DNA from: UBA1163 sp049513055
GTDB lineage: Bacteria; Desulfobacterota; BSN033; UBA1163
Assembly (NCBI GenBank): GCA_049513055.1
Contig: JBEKWN010000036.1
Span: 1-27,135, forward strand
Reading direction: 5' to 3'
Length of the DNA: 27,135 nt
Each line of letters begins with the position of its first letter. The first letter of the stretch is position 1. A program made the position numbers and the translations under genes. The notes below the pieces were generated by a model. The model was given only the letters and a program-made list of their open reading frames with translations, searched no databases and had not been told where the DNA came from. Below, one piece after another: positions 6,291 through 14,410 of the stretch.

Positions 6291-7021
6291 GGGAAGTTCC
6301 TCCTTTATGACTTATTTTGAATAAAACCTATCATAATTAAATAGAATTGTCAAATCTTTTGAGAAAAGTAAAGTTCGGTGGTCATGGAAATTCATTTAAT
6401 GAAGTATTTTCATCCTCCAGGAAGAGAATGCCTTGAGGATGAATAGTTTGATGATCAGCAAATGAATCTTAATGAGATATAGATTGGCCACTACCGTTTC
6501 TTTTGTTAACTTCATCATCGTTTTATCCCTATAGAGAAATGATGTATCGGAAATTGAAGAATGAGGTCGTCGTATTTATACCTATATGTCAATGACACAA
6601 GGATTGCTATAAAAAGAAGAAAGGGGGATAAAGAGAAAGATTTTATAAAGAATTCAAAAAATTGAACCATGGTATTTTTTAGTGCAATTTTTTTGCCAAC
6701 ATAATAAATTAAATCGGGATATTGATAACTTATTGAAATTTAAGTGCAAATACATTTGAGGTTGAGAAGATTTCTCTAAGGATTAGTTTATAAAAGTGAC
6801 AAAGATTGTTATTTGGATAAAAATTGTCATATAGGGATAAGGTTTTCCATTTAAATCACGATCTCACCAAAGGGTTGTAGTTTTATTCATCAGTCGTTAT
6901 ACTTTCGATGAGAAGAGGTGATTCAAAAAGTAATTCGGTTCCTTAAAATACTTGACAATTGAATCAAAAATCGATATATCTACTCAAAATTCAAGGGGAT
7001 ATTTCGGTTTTCCATTAAACT
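6291..7021. other. Long AT-rich non-coding gap with one hairpin
   Basis: About 730 bases lie between divergent genes, with no credible coding frame. The leftward gene's signals occupy the first 60 bases and the HNH gene's promoter the last 70. In between, an imperfect hairpin pairs 6409-6421 with 6431-6443 (one mismatch); it lacks a T-run. No tRNA-like fold, tandem repeat or IS end was found. The length is unusual for this compact window and could hide a small RNA. Confidence 0.4.
6952..6980 (+). promoter_or_regulatory. Sigma-70-type promoter for the HNH gene
   Basis: A perfect TTGACA (6952-6957) and TATATC (6975-6980) are 17 bases apart. The start would be near 6987, giving a leader of about 35 bases before ATG 7022. 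That leader contains AAGGGG (about 6992), rather far from the start codon. Confidence 0.6.
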
Positions 7022-7546
7022 ATGGAATGGACGTTACTACTCAACTCTACTTTTGAACCATTAAAGGTTGTGACTTGGAAAAAAGCGATCATCATGGTGA
7101 TGCTTGAAAAAGTAGAGGTGATTGAAGAATACGACCGCATGATTCGAGGCGTCAGTTTTTCCTTACGGCTCCCCGCTGTGATTCGTTTAAATCGTTTTAT
7201 TAAAAGAAACACTCCCATCGTTAAATTTTCCCGCCAGAATCTCTATGTCCGGGATCGGGGAAAGTGTCAATACTGTGGCACCCCCTTTGAGCACAAGGAA
7301 TTGACCTATGACCATGTCATTCCACGCTCTAAAGGTGGGCAAACGGAATGGACGAATGTCGTGACTTGCTGCACAGCCTGCAATCTCAAAAAGGGTGGGA
7401 GGACACCTGAAGAAGCAGGGATGTCGCTGATCCGAAAACCCAGGGCACCCATCTGGATACCCCTATTGCCGATGAGTCTTGGGATCAAAGAGACCCCAGA
7501 TCCCTGGAAGGATTATCTTTACCTCAATCTGGAGTTGGCTTCTTAA
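7022..7546 (+). CDS. HNH endonuclease family protein
   Basis: The 174-residue protein matches the common chromosomal HNH family that begins with a strand reading LLLNSTFEPL and a helix VVTWKKAIIMVMLEKVEV. The HNH core is complete: CQYC (82-85), TYDHVIPRSKGG (95-106, metal-binding histidine 98), N112, and CTAC (117-120) followed by N121 and KKGG. The two CxxC pairs hold a structural zinc; the histidine and asparagine form the beta-beta-alpha metal finger that cleaves DNA. Family members are often single genes without a partner methylase, and their cellular role is unsettled. The start fits the family N-terminus, but no good Shine-Dalgarno sequence lies close to it. Confidence 0.85.
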   Translation: MEWTLLLNSTFEPLKVVTWKKAIIMVMLEKVEVIEEYDRMIRGVSFSLRLPAVIRLNRFIKRNTPIVKFSRQNLYVRDRGKCQYCGTPFEHKELTYDHVIPRSKGGQTEWTNVVTCCTACNLKKGGRTPEEAGMSLIRKPRAPIWIPLLPMSLGIKETPDPWKDYLYLNLELAS

Positions 7547-7708
7547 TTTTTCACTATGGAAATCTATATTCCTAAGATACCTCTCATCTCTACCCAAAAA
7601 AGGCCTTAGAGATGAACGTCGGAAGTAGAATAGGTCAGAGGGAAGGTCTCATCAAAGCTTTTTATAGAAATGAAAGGTGGATCACCTATTGCGAAGGGAT
7701 GGAAAACA

Positions 7709-8218
7709 ATGAAGTATCTTTGGGCTCCGTGGAGAATGGATTATATTTTAGGAGAGAAAAAAAAAGGATGTTTCTTTTGCAAAAAACTTAAAGAGAAAAA
7801 GAGTAAAAAAAACCTCATCCTGCATCAGGGTGAATATGTGTTTGTGGTCATGAATAAGTATCCCTATACCAACGGTCATCTGATGGTCGTTCCCAAACGC
7901 CACTGCCTCAATTTGGAGGAATTAGATCATAATGAATTAAAAGAACTTTTCGACTTATTGAAAGCCTCCATAAAGGTGCTGAAGGCAAGCCTCCGTCCAC
8001 ATGGATTCAATATTGGGATGAATATTGGGAAGGTAGGGGGTGCTGGAGAAGACCATCTCCATCTCCATATCGTCCCGAGATGGGCAGGAGATACCAATTT
8101 TATGCCAGTGATAGGGGAAACGAAGATTATCCCTGAATATTTAGAAAAAACTTATCAGAAACTTCACTCAGCCTTTATGGATCTTTTGCGAGAAAAGAGA
8201 GTCCAGAAAGGAGGATGA
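7709..8218 (+). CDS. HIT-family nucleotide hydrolase/phosphorylase
   Basis: From ATG 7709 the protein has 169 residues and begins KYLWAPWRMDYI, the usual opening of the Ap4A-phosphorylase-like HIT branch. An upstream in-frame ATG at 7670 would add 13 residues that the family lacks, and it has no ribosome binding site; AAGGGA lies before 7709. A zinc pair FFCKKL (CxxC, 21-24) precedes the core. The histidine triad is HLHLHIVP (116-123), where the middle histidine is the nucleophile that takes the nucleotidyl group. Likely substrates are dinucleoside polyphosphates or nucleoside phosphoramidates; the exact one is unknown. The stop overlaps the ribosome binding site of the next gene, four bases downstream. 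Confidence 0.87.
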   Translation: MKYLWAPWRMDYILGEKKKGCFFCKKLKEKKSKKNLILHQGEYVFVVMNKYPYTNGHLMVVPKRHCLNLEELDHNELKELFDLLKASIKVLKASLRPHGFNIGMNIGKVGGAGEDHLHLHIVPRWAGDTNFMPVIGETKIIPEYLEKTYQKLHSAFMDLLREKRVQKGG

Positions 8219-8222
8219 AAAA

Positions 8223-8561
8223 GTGAGATGGGTCAAGACATTGCTTTGGATGTTAGCCTTTTTCGTGGCGATCCTTTTTTCCATTCAAAATCGAAGCGAG
8301 GTTATCCTTCGTTTCGTTTTCCCCATAGAGAATTATCAATGGTTTGAAATTCCAAAAGTTCCTCTTCCTCTCTTCTTGGTCATTCTTTGTTCCATTTTTT
8401 TGGGAGTCTTGATCGGGGGAGTGGGTGACATTTATAGACGCTTTCGACTCAAAAAGATCCTTCGTCAAAACCAAAAAACGATTGAAAGGTTGGAGAGAGA
8501 AGTCCAATCTCTTCGGGGTCCTGGTTTGGATCAGCCCTCTTTTCTCAAAAAAGAGGGTTAA
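8223..8561 (+). CDS. LapA-domain (DUF1049) inner-membrane protein
   Basis: The gene starts with GTG at 8223; AAAGGAGGA (8208-8216) lies inside the preceding stop region, so it is coupled to the HIT gene. The 112-residue protein has two membrane helices (about 5-20 and 47-68), the conserved FSIQNRSEV motif between (19-27), and a basic coiled tail (RRFRLKKILRQNQKTIERLEREVQSL). This is the layout of LapA/YciS, which in enterobacteria works with LapB on lipopolysaccharide assembly and LpxC turnover. No lapB is nearby, so the link to lipopolysaccharide is only by family. The stop codon lies within the terminator. Confidence 0.82.
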   Translation: MRWVKTLLWMLAFFVAILFSIQNRSEVILRFVFPIENYQWFEIPKVPLPLFLVILCSIFLGVLIGGVGDIYRRFRLKKILRQNQKTIERLEREVQSLRGPGLDQPSFLKKEG

Positions 8562-8567
8562 CTTTTT
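8535..8567 (+). terminator. Probable intrinsic terminator of the HIT-LapA unit
   Basis: CCCTCTTTT (8535-8543) pairs with AAAAGAGGG (8549-8557) around a five-base loop. A T-run follows after five bases (8563-8567). The stem overlaps the end of the coding sequence. The gap before the T-run makes it weaker than the other terminators here. Confidence 0.5.
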
Positions 8568-8631
8568 GATTGGTGAAGGGAATTCTTAATCATGATGAGA
8601 GAAATTTCCCAAGGGGGGATTAAAATTTTTC

Positions 8632-8660
8632 TTGCATCCCAGAGTGAATTGTAGTATAGT
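8632..8660 (+). promoter_or_regulatory. Strong promoter of the rimP-nusA-infB operon
   Basis: TTGCAT (8632-8637) and TATAGT (8655-8660) are 17 bases apart. Transcription should start near 8667. The leader then meets an intrinsic terminator after about 20 bases, before any gene. Confidence 0.65.
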
Positions 8661-8685
8661 TATTACGTAATTAGTTGGTCTGCTG

Positions 8686-8716
8686 AAAAAGCGGGCTATT
8701 TGCCCGCTTTTTTTTT
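8686..8716 (+). terminator. Intrinsic terminator in the rimP leader (candidate attenuator)
   Basis: AAAAAGCGGGC (8686-8696) pairs perfectly with GCCCGCTTTTT (8702-8712) around the loop TATTT, followed by an unbroken run of T to 8716. It is a canonical strong terminator. It sits between the operon promoter and rimP, so it must be read through for the operon to be expressed. Attenuators at this position are known as the rimP-leader motif in gammaproteobacteria. I see no clear antiterminator partner in the 20 bases upstream. Confidence 0.8.
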
Positions 8717-8739
8717 AAAGAGCTCATTGGGCGGAAGAA

Positions 8740-9231
8740 ATGGTGGAAAGGGAGATTTTGGATCGGGTACGTCCGATGGTCGATCCCATCCTTTTGAATG
8801 AAGGAATGGAATTGGTAGATATCGAATATCGAAGAGAATCAAAAGGATGGATCCTCCGCCTCTATCTGGACAAAGAAGGAGGGGTCACTCTTGACGATTG
8901 CACCCGGGTCAGTCAAGAGGTGGAAAGGAGTTTAGATGTAGAGGATTTTATACAAACCCCTTACACGTTAGAGGTCTCCTCACCAGGCCTTACCCGTCCA
9001 TTAAAAACCGAAAAGGACTTTATAAAATATTGCCACCGTTTGATCAAAGTGAAGACCGTCGATCCCATTGAGAATCGGCGGCAATTTAAAGGGAGACTCC
9101 TGGGGGTTTCCGAGAACCGAATTGAAATAGAAGTAGATGGAGGGGTCTTTCAGATTCCTCTCTCCAATGTGGCAAAAGCCAACTTGGAGATCGACCGGGA
9201 TGCGCTCCGTAAGGAGCACAATATAAAATGA
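8740..9231 (+). CDS. rimP: Ribosome maturation factor RimP
   Basis: The 163-residue protein matches RimP over its whole length: an N-terminal alpha/beta domain (ILNEGMELVDIEYRRESKGWILRLYLDKEGGVTLDDC, then VSQEVERSLD) with the hallmark YTLEVSSPGLTRPL (84-97), and a C-terminal Sm-like beta barrel (FKGRLLGVSENRIEIEVDGG, then IPLSNVAKANLE). RimP binds free 30S subunits and helps assembly of the head around S12 and S19. It is the first gene of the operon, directly upstream of nusA as in most bacteria. The ribosome binding site (GCGGAAG) is weak. The attenuator upstream would set its level together with NusA and IF2. Confidence 0.96.
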   Translation: MVEREILDRVRPMVDPILLNEGMELVDIEYRRESKGWILRLYLDKEGGVTLDDCTRVSQEVERSLDVEDFIQTPYTLEVSSPGLTRPLKTEKDFIKYCHRLIKVKTVDPIENRRQFKGRLLGVSENRIEIEVDGGVFQIPLSNVAKANLEIDRDALRKEHNIK

Positions 9232-9274
9232 GAATACATTTGGGAGCTTCATGTTAGAAAGGGAGAAATGAATT

Positions 9275-10753
9275 ATGCCATCCAATCTCAATTATGTGAT
9301 TGATCAAGTGGGAAAGGATAAAGGGATAGACCGGAAGGTGATCATCGAAGCCTTAGAACAAGCCGTGCTGACTGCTTCGAGAAAGAAATATGGACACCAG
9401 GGGGAGATAGAAGTCCACTTCAATGAGGAGGCTGGTGAAGTGGAGTTATTTCAGTTCAAGCAGGTGGTGGAGGAAGTGACGAATCCATCGACAGAGATCT
9501 CTCTGGAAGAAGCGAAAGAATTGGACAGCGAAGCTCAGATTGGAGACAGCTTGGGAGTGAAACTGAATACCGACTTCGGCCGCATTGGAGCCCAGACGGC
9601 GAAGCAGGTGATCATCCAGAAGGTACGGGACGCTGAACGAGAGAATGTCTATAATGAATTTAAAGATCGAAAGGGAGATTTGGTCAGTGGAACCGTTCAG
9701 AGGATGGAGAAGGGAAATCTTTATATTAGTATTGGCAGGGCAGAAGCCTTTCTTTTGTCGAAAGAACAAATTCCTGGGGAGAGCTATCGACAAGGGGAGC
9801 GACTTCGGGCCTATATTCTTGATATACAGAAGAACTCAAAGGGACCACAAATTTTTCTTTCTAGGACCCATCCAGGATTTTTGATCAAGTTGTTTGAGAT
9901 GGAAGTGCCTGAGATCTCTGAGGGAGTGATCAAAATCATTAGTGCTGCCCGGGAACCAGGTGAGAGGGCAAAGATTTCTGTCTATAGTTCGAGCCGGGAT
10001 GTGGATCCAGTGGGGGCCTGTGTAGGAATGAGGGGTTCTCGTGTTCAGAACGTGGTTCAAGAACTTCGAGGGGAACGGATTGACATCATCCCTTGGTCTC
10101 AAGATCAAGCCAAATATGTGTGTAATGCTTTGGCTCCAGCCAAAATCTCTAGGGTCTATATCGATGAGGAGAATCGTCATATGGAAGTGGTCGTGGCAGA
10201 CGACCAACTCTCCCTTTCCATCGGGAAAAAAGGACAGAATGTTCGATTAGGCTCTAAATTGACTGGTTGGAAAATTGATATTAAGAGCGAATCAAGGATG
10301 GAGAAGATCTCAAGTGAAATTTTGGAAAAGTTTAAGGGCCTCCCTCATATCGGAGATGTGGCGAGCCGTATCCTGTATAACGAAGGCTTCCGATCGATTA
10401 AGGAAGTGGGCGAGGTCGACCCAGAAGAGTTGGCAAGGGTTTTAGGATTAGAGAAAGAAAAGGCAATGGAGATCGTTGAAGGGGCGATTCAGATGTCTCA
10501 AAGGGAAGAAGGCAAAGAGGTTGGCCAAGAAGCTCTTTCAACAACTGGGGATCCTGCCCTCGATCCGGTGGACCGGATGGAAGGAGTGGGAGAGAAGACG
10601 GCCCAAATATTAGGAGCGAATGGATTTAAAACCGTTCGCGATATTTTGGAAGCGAATGTTGAGAAGCTTTCTGCCCTTCCAGGGATCGGGATCAAGAAGG
10701 CTGAAAAATTGATCCAATCCGCAAAACATTATATCGAAGGAAAGAGGGCATGA
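9275..10753 (+). CDS. nusA: Transcription termination/antitermination factor NusA
   Basis: The 492-residue protein has the full NusA order: an N-terminal RNA-polymerase-binding domain (1-130), S1 domain (133-198, GDLVSGTVQRMEKGNLYISI), KH1 with GMRG (251-254), KH2 with GKKG (317-320), and two C-terminal helix-hairpin-helix repeats (GLPHIG near 355 and the pair MEGVGEKTA and LPGIGIKKA at 435-475). The tail recalls the acidic repeats of gamma- and alphaproteobacterial NusA, though here only HhH modules are obvious. NusA binds the elongating polymerase and modulates pausing, intrinsic termination and antitermination, so it could act on its own operon's leader terminator. AAAGGGAGA precedes the ATG. 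The stop overlaps ylxR by four bases. Confidence 0.97.
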   Translation: MPSNLNYVIDQVGKDKGIDRKVIIEALEQAVLTASRKKYGHQGEIEVHFNEEAGEVELFQFKQVVEEVTNPSTEISLEEAKELDSEAQIGDSLGVKLNTDFGRIGAQTAKQVIIQKVRDAERENVYNEFKDRKGDLVSGTVQRMEKGNLYISIGRAEAFLLSKEQIPGESYRQGERLRAYILDIQKNSKGPQIFLSRTHPGFLIKLFEMEVPEISEGVIKIISAAREPGERAKISVYSSSRDVDPVGACVGMRGSRVQNVVQELRGERIDIIPWSQDQAKYVCNALAPAKISRVYIDEENRHMEVVVADDQLSLSIGKKGQNVRLGSKLTGWKIDIKSESRMEKISSEILEKFKGLPHIGDVASRILYNEGFRSIKEVGEVDPEELARVLGLEKEKAMEIVEGAIQMSQREEGKEVGQEALSTTGDPALDPVDRMEGVGEKTAQILGANGFKTVRDILEANVEKLSALPGIGIKKAEKLIQSAKHYIEGKRA

Positions 10754-11022
10754 GTCAGAAAGGGTATGTCCCCATTCGTACCTGTATTGGATGTCGGAAG
10801 AAAAGGAAGAAAGAGGAAATGATTTGGTTGGCCCAAAGTCTTGAAGGAGTGGTGGTGGTGAACAAGAAGAAGCCTCATCAAGGGCGGGGGTTTTATCTCT
10901 GTCCGGATCTCGGGTGTTTAACCAAGGCAAAGAAAAAGGATAGAGGGATTGGATTCTTGGAGACGATGGTTTTCCAGTATCCTTCGGGAAAAGGTTTTTT
11001 CGATAGAGGAGGAAGGGAATGA
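10750..11022 (+). CDS. ylxR: YlxR-family RNA-binding protein (DUF448)
   Basis: A 90-residue basic protein with the family signatures PIRTCIGCRKKRKKEEM (8-24) and GRGFYLCPDLGC (45-56). YlxR folds as a small alpha/beta nucleic-acid-binding protein, always between nusA and infB. In Bacillus it has been described as nucleoid-associated, and in Clostridia as modulating RNase P. Its start overlaps the nusA stop and its stop overlaps the infB start, each by ATGA, which indicates translational coupling of all three. The cysteines in CIGC and CPDLGC may hold zinc. Confidence 0.93.
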   Translation: MSQKGYVPIRTCIGCRKKRKKEEMIWLAQSLEGVVVVNKKKPHQGRGFYLCPDLGCLTKAKKKDRGIGFLETMVFQYPSGKGFFDRGGRE

Positions 11023-13622
11023 CAAAGAGTAAAGTCCTCGATCTCGCACGCGAAGTTGGGATGGAGGATGACAAACTGCTTCTGAAATTGAAACGGATGG
11101 GGGTGAAGGTAAAAGATAAGAAACTTACCGAACCTGAAAAAAAGGTCTCTCCATCGGATGAGAAGATCATTGAAAGGGATTCTGAGAAAGAAATCGTTGA
11201 GAAGCGGGTCAAACCCACCGTGATTCGGAGAAGGGCAAGAACTTTAGAAGTTAAAGTTGAGACCCCACCTCCTCCATTAGCTGTCGTCGAACCTGAGGTT
11301 GTCAAAGGAAAGATTCCAAAAGCAAAGGAGAAAGAGGAAAAAGCTGAAGCTGAGCCGAAGATATCGAAGAAAGCGGTTGAGGAAAAAGAATTGAAAGAGG
11401 AGGAGAAACCTCCGACAAAGCCAGCAAGAGGGAAGAAGGAAAAGGAAGCACCTGAAGAGCCTACAGTATCCGTTGAGGCAAAGGCTGAAGAAAAAAAGGT
11501 TCTCCATCCCAGACCGGACGAGGGAGTGGAGCCCCAGGTTGCCCTTAAAGAAGCGGGAAAGATAGCAGAGGTCAAGAAGGAAGCTGAAGAACAAAAATCG
11601 AAAGAAGTCCCTCTCAAAAAGGTTGAGGTGAAACTCCAGGAAAAAGAAGAATTATTGGAGAGAGAAAGATTGGGGCCCCTTGCAAAGAAAAAGGGGGTTA
11701 TAAAAAAGAGAAAGAGAATTGAGGAAAGGATGTTGGTGGAGGAAGAGGGCGAAGGAGAAAAAGTGGAGGGAAAAGAGGCCGCCCCCAGCTTCAGGCCCTT
11801 CAGACCGATGAAGAGGAAGGTGGTATTGAAGACGCCCAAGAAGACAGAGGTGACCGTCCCCAAACCCATTAAGAGAATCATTCGAATCGCCGAAGTCATT
11901 GCTGTCGGGGATCTTGCCAAAAGGATGGGGGTCAAAGGTGGAGAATTGATTAAGAAGTTAATGGAAATGGGTGTGCTGGTGAATATCAACCAACTTATTG
12001 ATGCGGATGTTGCCTCTCTGGTGGCCAGCGAGTTTGGTTACGAGGTGGAGAAAGTCTCTTTAGAGCGTCAGGAACTACTTGAAAGAAAAGAGGACCTTCC
12101 CGAACAGTTAATACCGAGACCGCCCGTGGTCACAATCATGGGCCATGTGGATCATGGAAAGACCATGCTTTTGGATTCGATCAGAAAGACGAATGTGATG
12201 GGAGGGGAAGCTGGAGGTATTACCCAGCACATCGGGGCCTATGATGTCGAATTAGAGAATGGGCATGTGGTCTTTATTGACACTCCCGGTCATGAAGCCT
12301 TTACCGCCATGAGGGCAAGAGGAGCTCAGGTGACGGACGTGGTCGTTTTAGTGGTCGCTGCGGATGATGGCATGATGCCACAGACGAAGGAGGCGATCGA
12401 TCATGCTCGAGCGGCCAAGGTTCCAATTGTGGTCGCCATCAATAAGATTGATAAACCGACTGCCAACCCAGAAAAGGTGAAGAAAGACCTTTCGGAATAT
12501 GGACTCGTCCCGGAACAATGGGGAGGAAATACTCTCTTTGCTGAGGTGTCCGCCAAACAGAAGACAGGAATTAAAGAGCTGCTGGATTTAATCCTCCTTC
12601 AGGCAGAGGTTTTAGAATTAAGGGCTAATCCAGACAAACCCGCTCGGGGGGTGATTATTGAATCCAAATTAGACAAGGGGAGAGGTCCCGTGGCCACCCT
12701 TCTGGTGCAAGAGGGAACGTTGAAAACAGGAGATGCCTTTCTCGCAGGCTCCCACTATGGTAGGGTCAGAGCGATGCTGAATGATAAAGGGCAGAAGATA
12801 GAAGAAGCTTGTCCCTCTATCCCTATGGAGGTGGTAGGTTTCACCGATATTCCCGAGGCAGGGGAAACGTTTATTGTCGTTTCCGAAGAGAGGATGGCCA
12901 AACAGATCAGCCTCTACCGACAAGAAAAAATTCGTGAAAAAGAACTTTCAAAGTTGAGCAAGGTCTCTTTGGAAGAGCTCTACGATAAAATTAAGAAAGG
13001 GGAAGTAAAAGAGCTGAATGTCATTATTAAGGCAGATGTCCAGGGATCCATCGAGGCTGTGAAAGAGGCATTGAATAAACTTTCTACGGATGCTGTCAAG
13101 GTCAATATCCTTCACGATGCGGTCGGCGGGATTACAGAGACCGATGTGAATTTAGCCTCGGCTTCCAATGCGATCATCATTGGCTTTAATGTAAGGCCCG
13201 GAGTGAAAGCCCAGTCCCTCGCGGAGCAGGAACATGTCGATGTCCGGACTTATTCCGTGATCTATGATGCGATCACCGATATTAAGAATGCCTTGGAAGG
13301 GTTACTGGAACCCACTTACAAGGAACATATCTTGGGAAGGGCACAGGTGATACAGGTTTTTAACATCCGAAAAGTGGGAACCGTGGCAGGCAGTCTCGTG
13401 ATCGACGGGAAAGTCGTCAGAGGATCCCATGCGAGATTACTGCGAGACAATGTTGTTGTCTATGATGGCCGCATTGCTTCACTCAGGCGATTCAAAGACG
13501 ATATGAAGGATTGTAGCCAAGGGCTTGAGTGTGGTATCGGCATTGAGAATTTTAATGATATCAAACTCGGGGATGTCATCGAGTCTTATGAGATTGAAGA
13601 AGTTCAAGCTCGGTTAACCTGA
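11019..13622 (+). CDS. infB: Translation initiation factor IF-2
   Basis: An 867-residue GTPase that delivers initiator tRNA to the 30S subunit. A short N-terminal IF2_N helix bundle (1-35) is followed by a 240-residue lysine/glutamate-rich linker (about 40-270) of low complexity, then a second IF2_N module (GDLAKRMGVKGGELIKKLMEMGVLVN). The G domain has G1 GHVDHGKT (375-382), G3 DTPGH (421-425) and G4 NKID (475-478), with SAK as G5. Domains II to IV follow, ending in the fMet-tRNA-binding C2 barrel (VRGSHARLLRDNVVVYDG). Its ATGA overlaps ylxR. The charged linker creates long spurious antisense ORFs that should not be annotated. Confidence 0.98.
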   Translation: MTKSKVLDLAREVGMEDDKLLLKLKRMGVKVKDKKLTEPEKKVSPSDEKIIERDSEKEIVEKRVKPTVIRRRARTLEVKVETPPPPLAVVEPEVVKGKIPKAKEKEEKAEAEPKISKKAVEEKELKEEEKPPTKPARGKKEKEAPEEPTVSVEAKAEEKKVLHPRPDEGVEPQVALKEAGKIAEVKKEAEEQKSKEVPLKKVEVKLQEKEELLERERLGPLAKKKGVIKKRKRIEERMLVEEEGEGEKVEGKEAAPSFRPFRPMKRKVVLKTPKKTEVTVPKPIKRIIRIAEVIAVGDLAKRMGVKGGELIKKLMEMGVLVNINQLIDADVASLVASEFGYEVEKVSLERQELLERKEDLPEQLIPRPPVVTIMGHVDHGKTMLLDSIRKTNVMGGEAGGITQHIGAYDVELENGHVVFIDTPGHEAFTAMRARGAQVTDVVVLVVAADDGMMPQTKEAIDHARAAKVPIVVAINKIDKPTANPEKVKKDLSEYGLVPEQWGGNTLFAEVSAKQKTGIKELLDLILLQAEVLELRANPDKPARGVIIESKLDKGRGPVATLLVQEGTLKTGDAFLAGSHYGRVRAMLNDKGQKIEEACPSIPMEVVGFTDIPEAGETFIVVSEERMAKQISLYRQEKIREKELSKLSKVSLEELYDKIKKGEVKELNVIIKADVQGSIEAVKEALNKLSTDAVKVNILHDAVGGITETDVNLASASNAIIIGFNVRPGVKAQSLAEQEHVDVRTYSVIYDAITDIKNALEGLLEPTYKEHILGRAQVIQVFNIRKVGTVAGSLVIDGKVVRGSHARLLRDNVVVYDGRIASLRRFKDDMKDCSQGLECGIGIENFNDIKLGDVIESYEIEEVQARLT

Positions 13623-13729
13623 GCCCCCAGCAGGTTCCTCCGAGTAAAGCCCAGCCCATTTTCCAGGATGGTTTGTAATAGGCTTCTTGAATCGAGGAGG
13701 GGTTCTTTTAAAAGAGAAGGGGGGAGGAG

Positions 13730-14017
13730 ATGGTGATCGGAATTTGCCAACTCGACCTTCTGATTCCGGAAAATCATTCTTTAAAAGGAAAGCGACATGT
13801 CCTCCGGAAACTGATCGATCGAGTAAGACATCGTTTTAATGTGGCCATTTCAGAAGTCGGGGACAATGACCTCTGGCAACGGGCACAGATTGGTTTCTGT
13901 ACGGTTGGGAATGATCGACGACATATCAATTCGAGTTTGGATAAGGTCGTTCACTTTATTGAGCAGATGCACCTCGTCGAGATGGTGCGTACAGAAATTG
14001 AAATCATTACGGTATAA
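13730..14017 (+). CDS. YlxP-like DUF503 protein
   Basis: A 95-residue protein matching DUF503 throughout: GICQLDLLIPENHSLKGKRHVLRKLIDRVRHRFNVAISEVGDND, then LWQRAQIGFCTVGNDRRHI, and the helix LDKVVHFIEQM. It lies between infB and rbfA, as ylxP does in Firmicutes and many Desulfobacterota. The conserved gene order suggests a part in ribosome or RNA metabolism, and the family has been tied to rbfA function only by context. GGGAGGAG ends about two bases before the ATG. The 107-base gap after infB holds no obvious terminator, so it is probably cotranscribed. Confidence 0.88.
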   Translation: MVIGICQLDLLIPENHSLKGKRHVLRKLIDRVRHRFNVAISEVGDNDLWQRAQIGFCTVGNDRRHINSSLDKVVHFIEQMHLVEMVRTEIEIITV

Positions 14018-14035
14018 GTTTTTTTAAGGGTTCGG

Positions 14036-14410
14036 ATGGAAGGAAAACGTTCAGAAAAAGTGGCGGATTTGATTCAAAAAGAAATCTCTCAAATGCTGGT
14101 GAAGTCGATCAAAGATCCTCGTATTGGTTTTGTTACCATCACCAAGGTGACTGTTTCTGAGGATTGCCGGTTTGCGAAAGTCTATTTCAGTGTAGCAGGA
14201 ACCTTGGCAGAGAGGGAGAGCTCCATGAAGGGGCTGGACAGTGCCAAGGGATATGTCCGAAAAGAATTGGGTCGGCGGATCCGACTGAGATATACTCCTG
14301 AGATTATGTTTCAATTCGATCCTTCTATTGAGTATGCGATTCATATGGAAGAGTTGATCCAAAGCATCCATCAGGAAAAGGAGCCGAATGGGGATGAAGA
14401 GGGGAATTGA
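14036..14410 (+). CDS. rbfA: Ribosome-binding factor A
   Basis: The 124-residue protein matches RbfA: RSEKVADLIQKEISQMLVKSIKDPRIGFVTITKVTVSEDCRFAKVYFSV is the N-terminal half of its type-II KH fold, followed by the helix KGLDSAKGYVRKELGRRIRLRYTPEIMFQFD. RbfA binds the 30S subunit near helix 1 of 16S rRNA and is needed for late maturation and cold adaptation. The end overlaps truB by 23 bases in another frame. In many relatives a DHH-family nanoRNase gene follows rbfA; here truB follows directly. Confidence 0.95.
   Translation: MEGKRSEKVADLIQKEISQMLVKSIKDPRIGFVTITKVTVSEDCRFAKVYFSVAGTLAERESSMKGLDSAKGYVRKELGRRIRLRYTPEIMFQFDPSIEYAIHMEELIQSIHQEKEPNGDEEGN

Noticed and set aside
7585..7614. Hairpin CATCTCTA/TAGAGATG after the HNH gene
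   Set aside because: An eight-bp stem with a 14-base loop and no T-run is too weak to call a terminator.
10610..11989. 459-codon open frame on the minus strand across nusA, ylxR and infB
   Set aside because: It is antisense to the lysine/glutamate-rich linker of IF-2, whose codons give a serine/phenylalanine-rich mirror frame. It has no domain and overlaps three certain genes.
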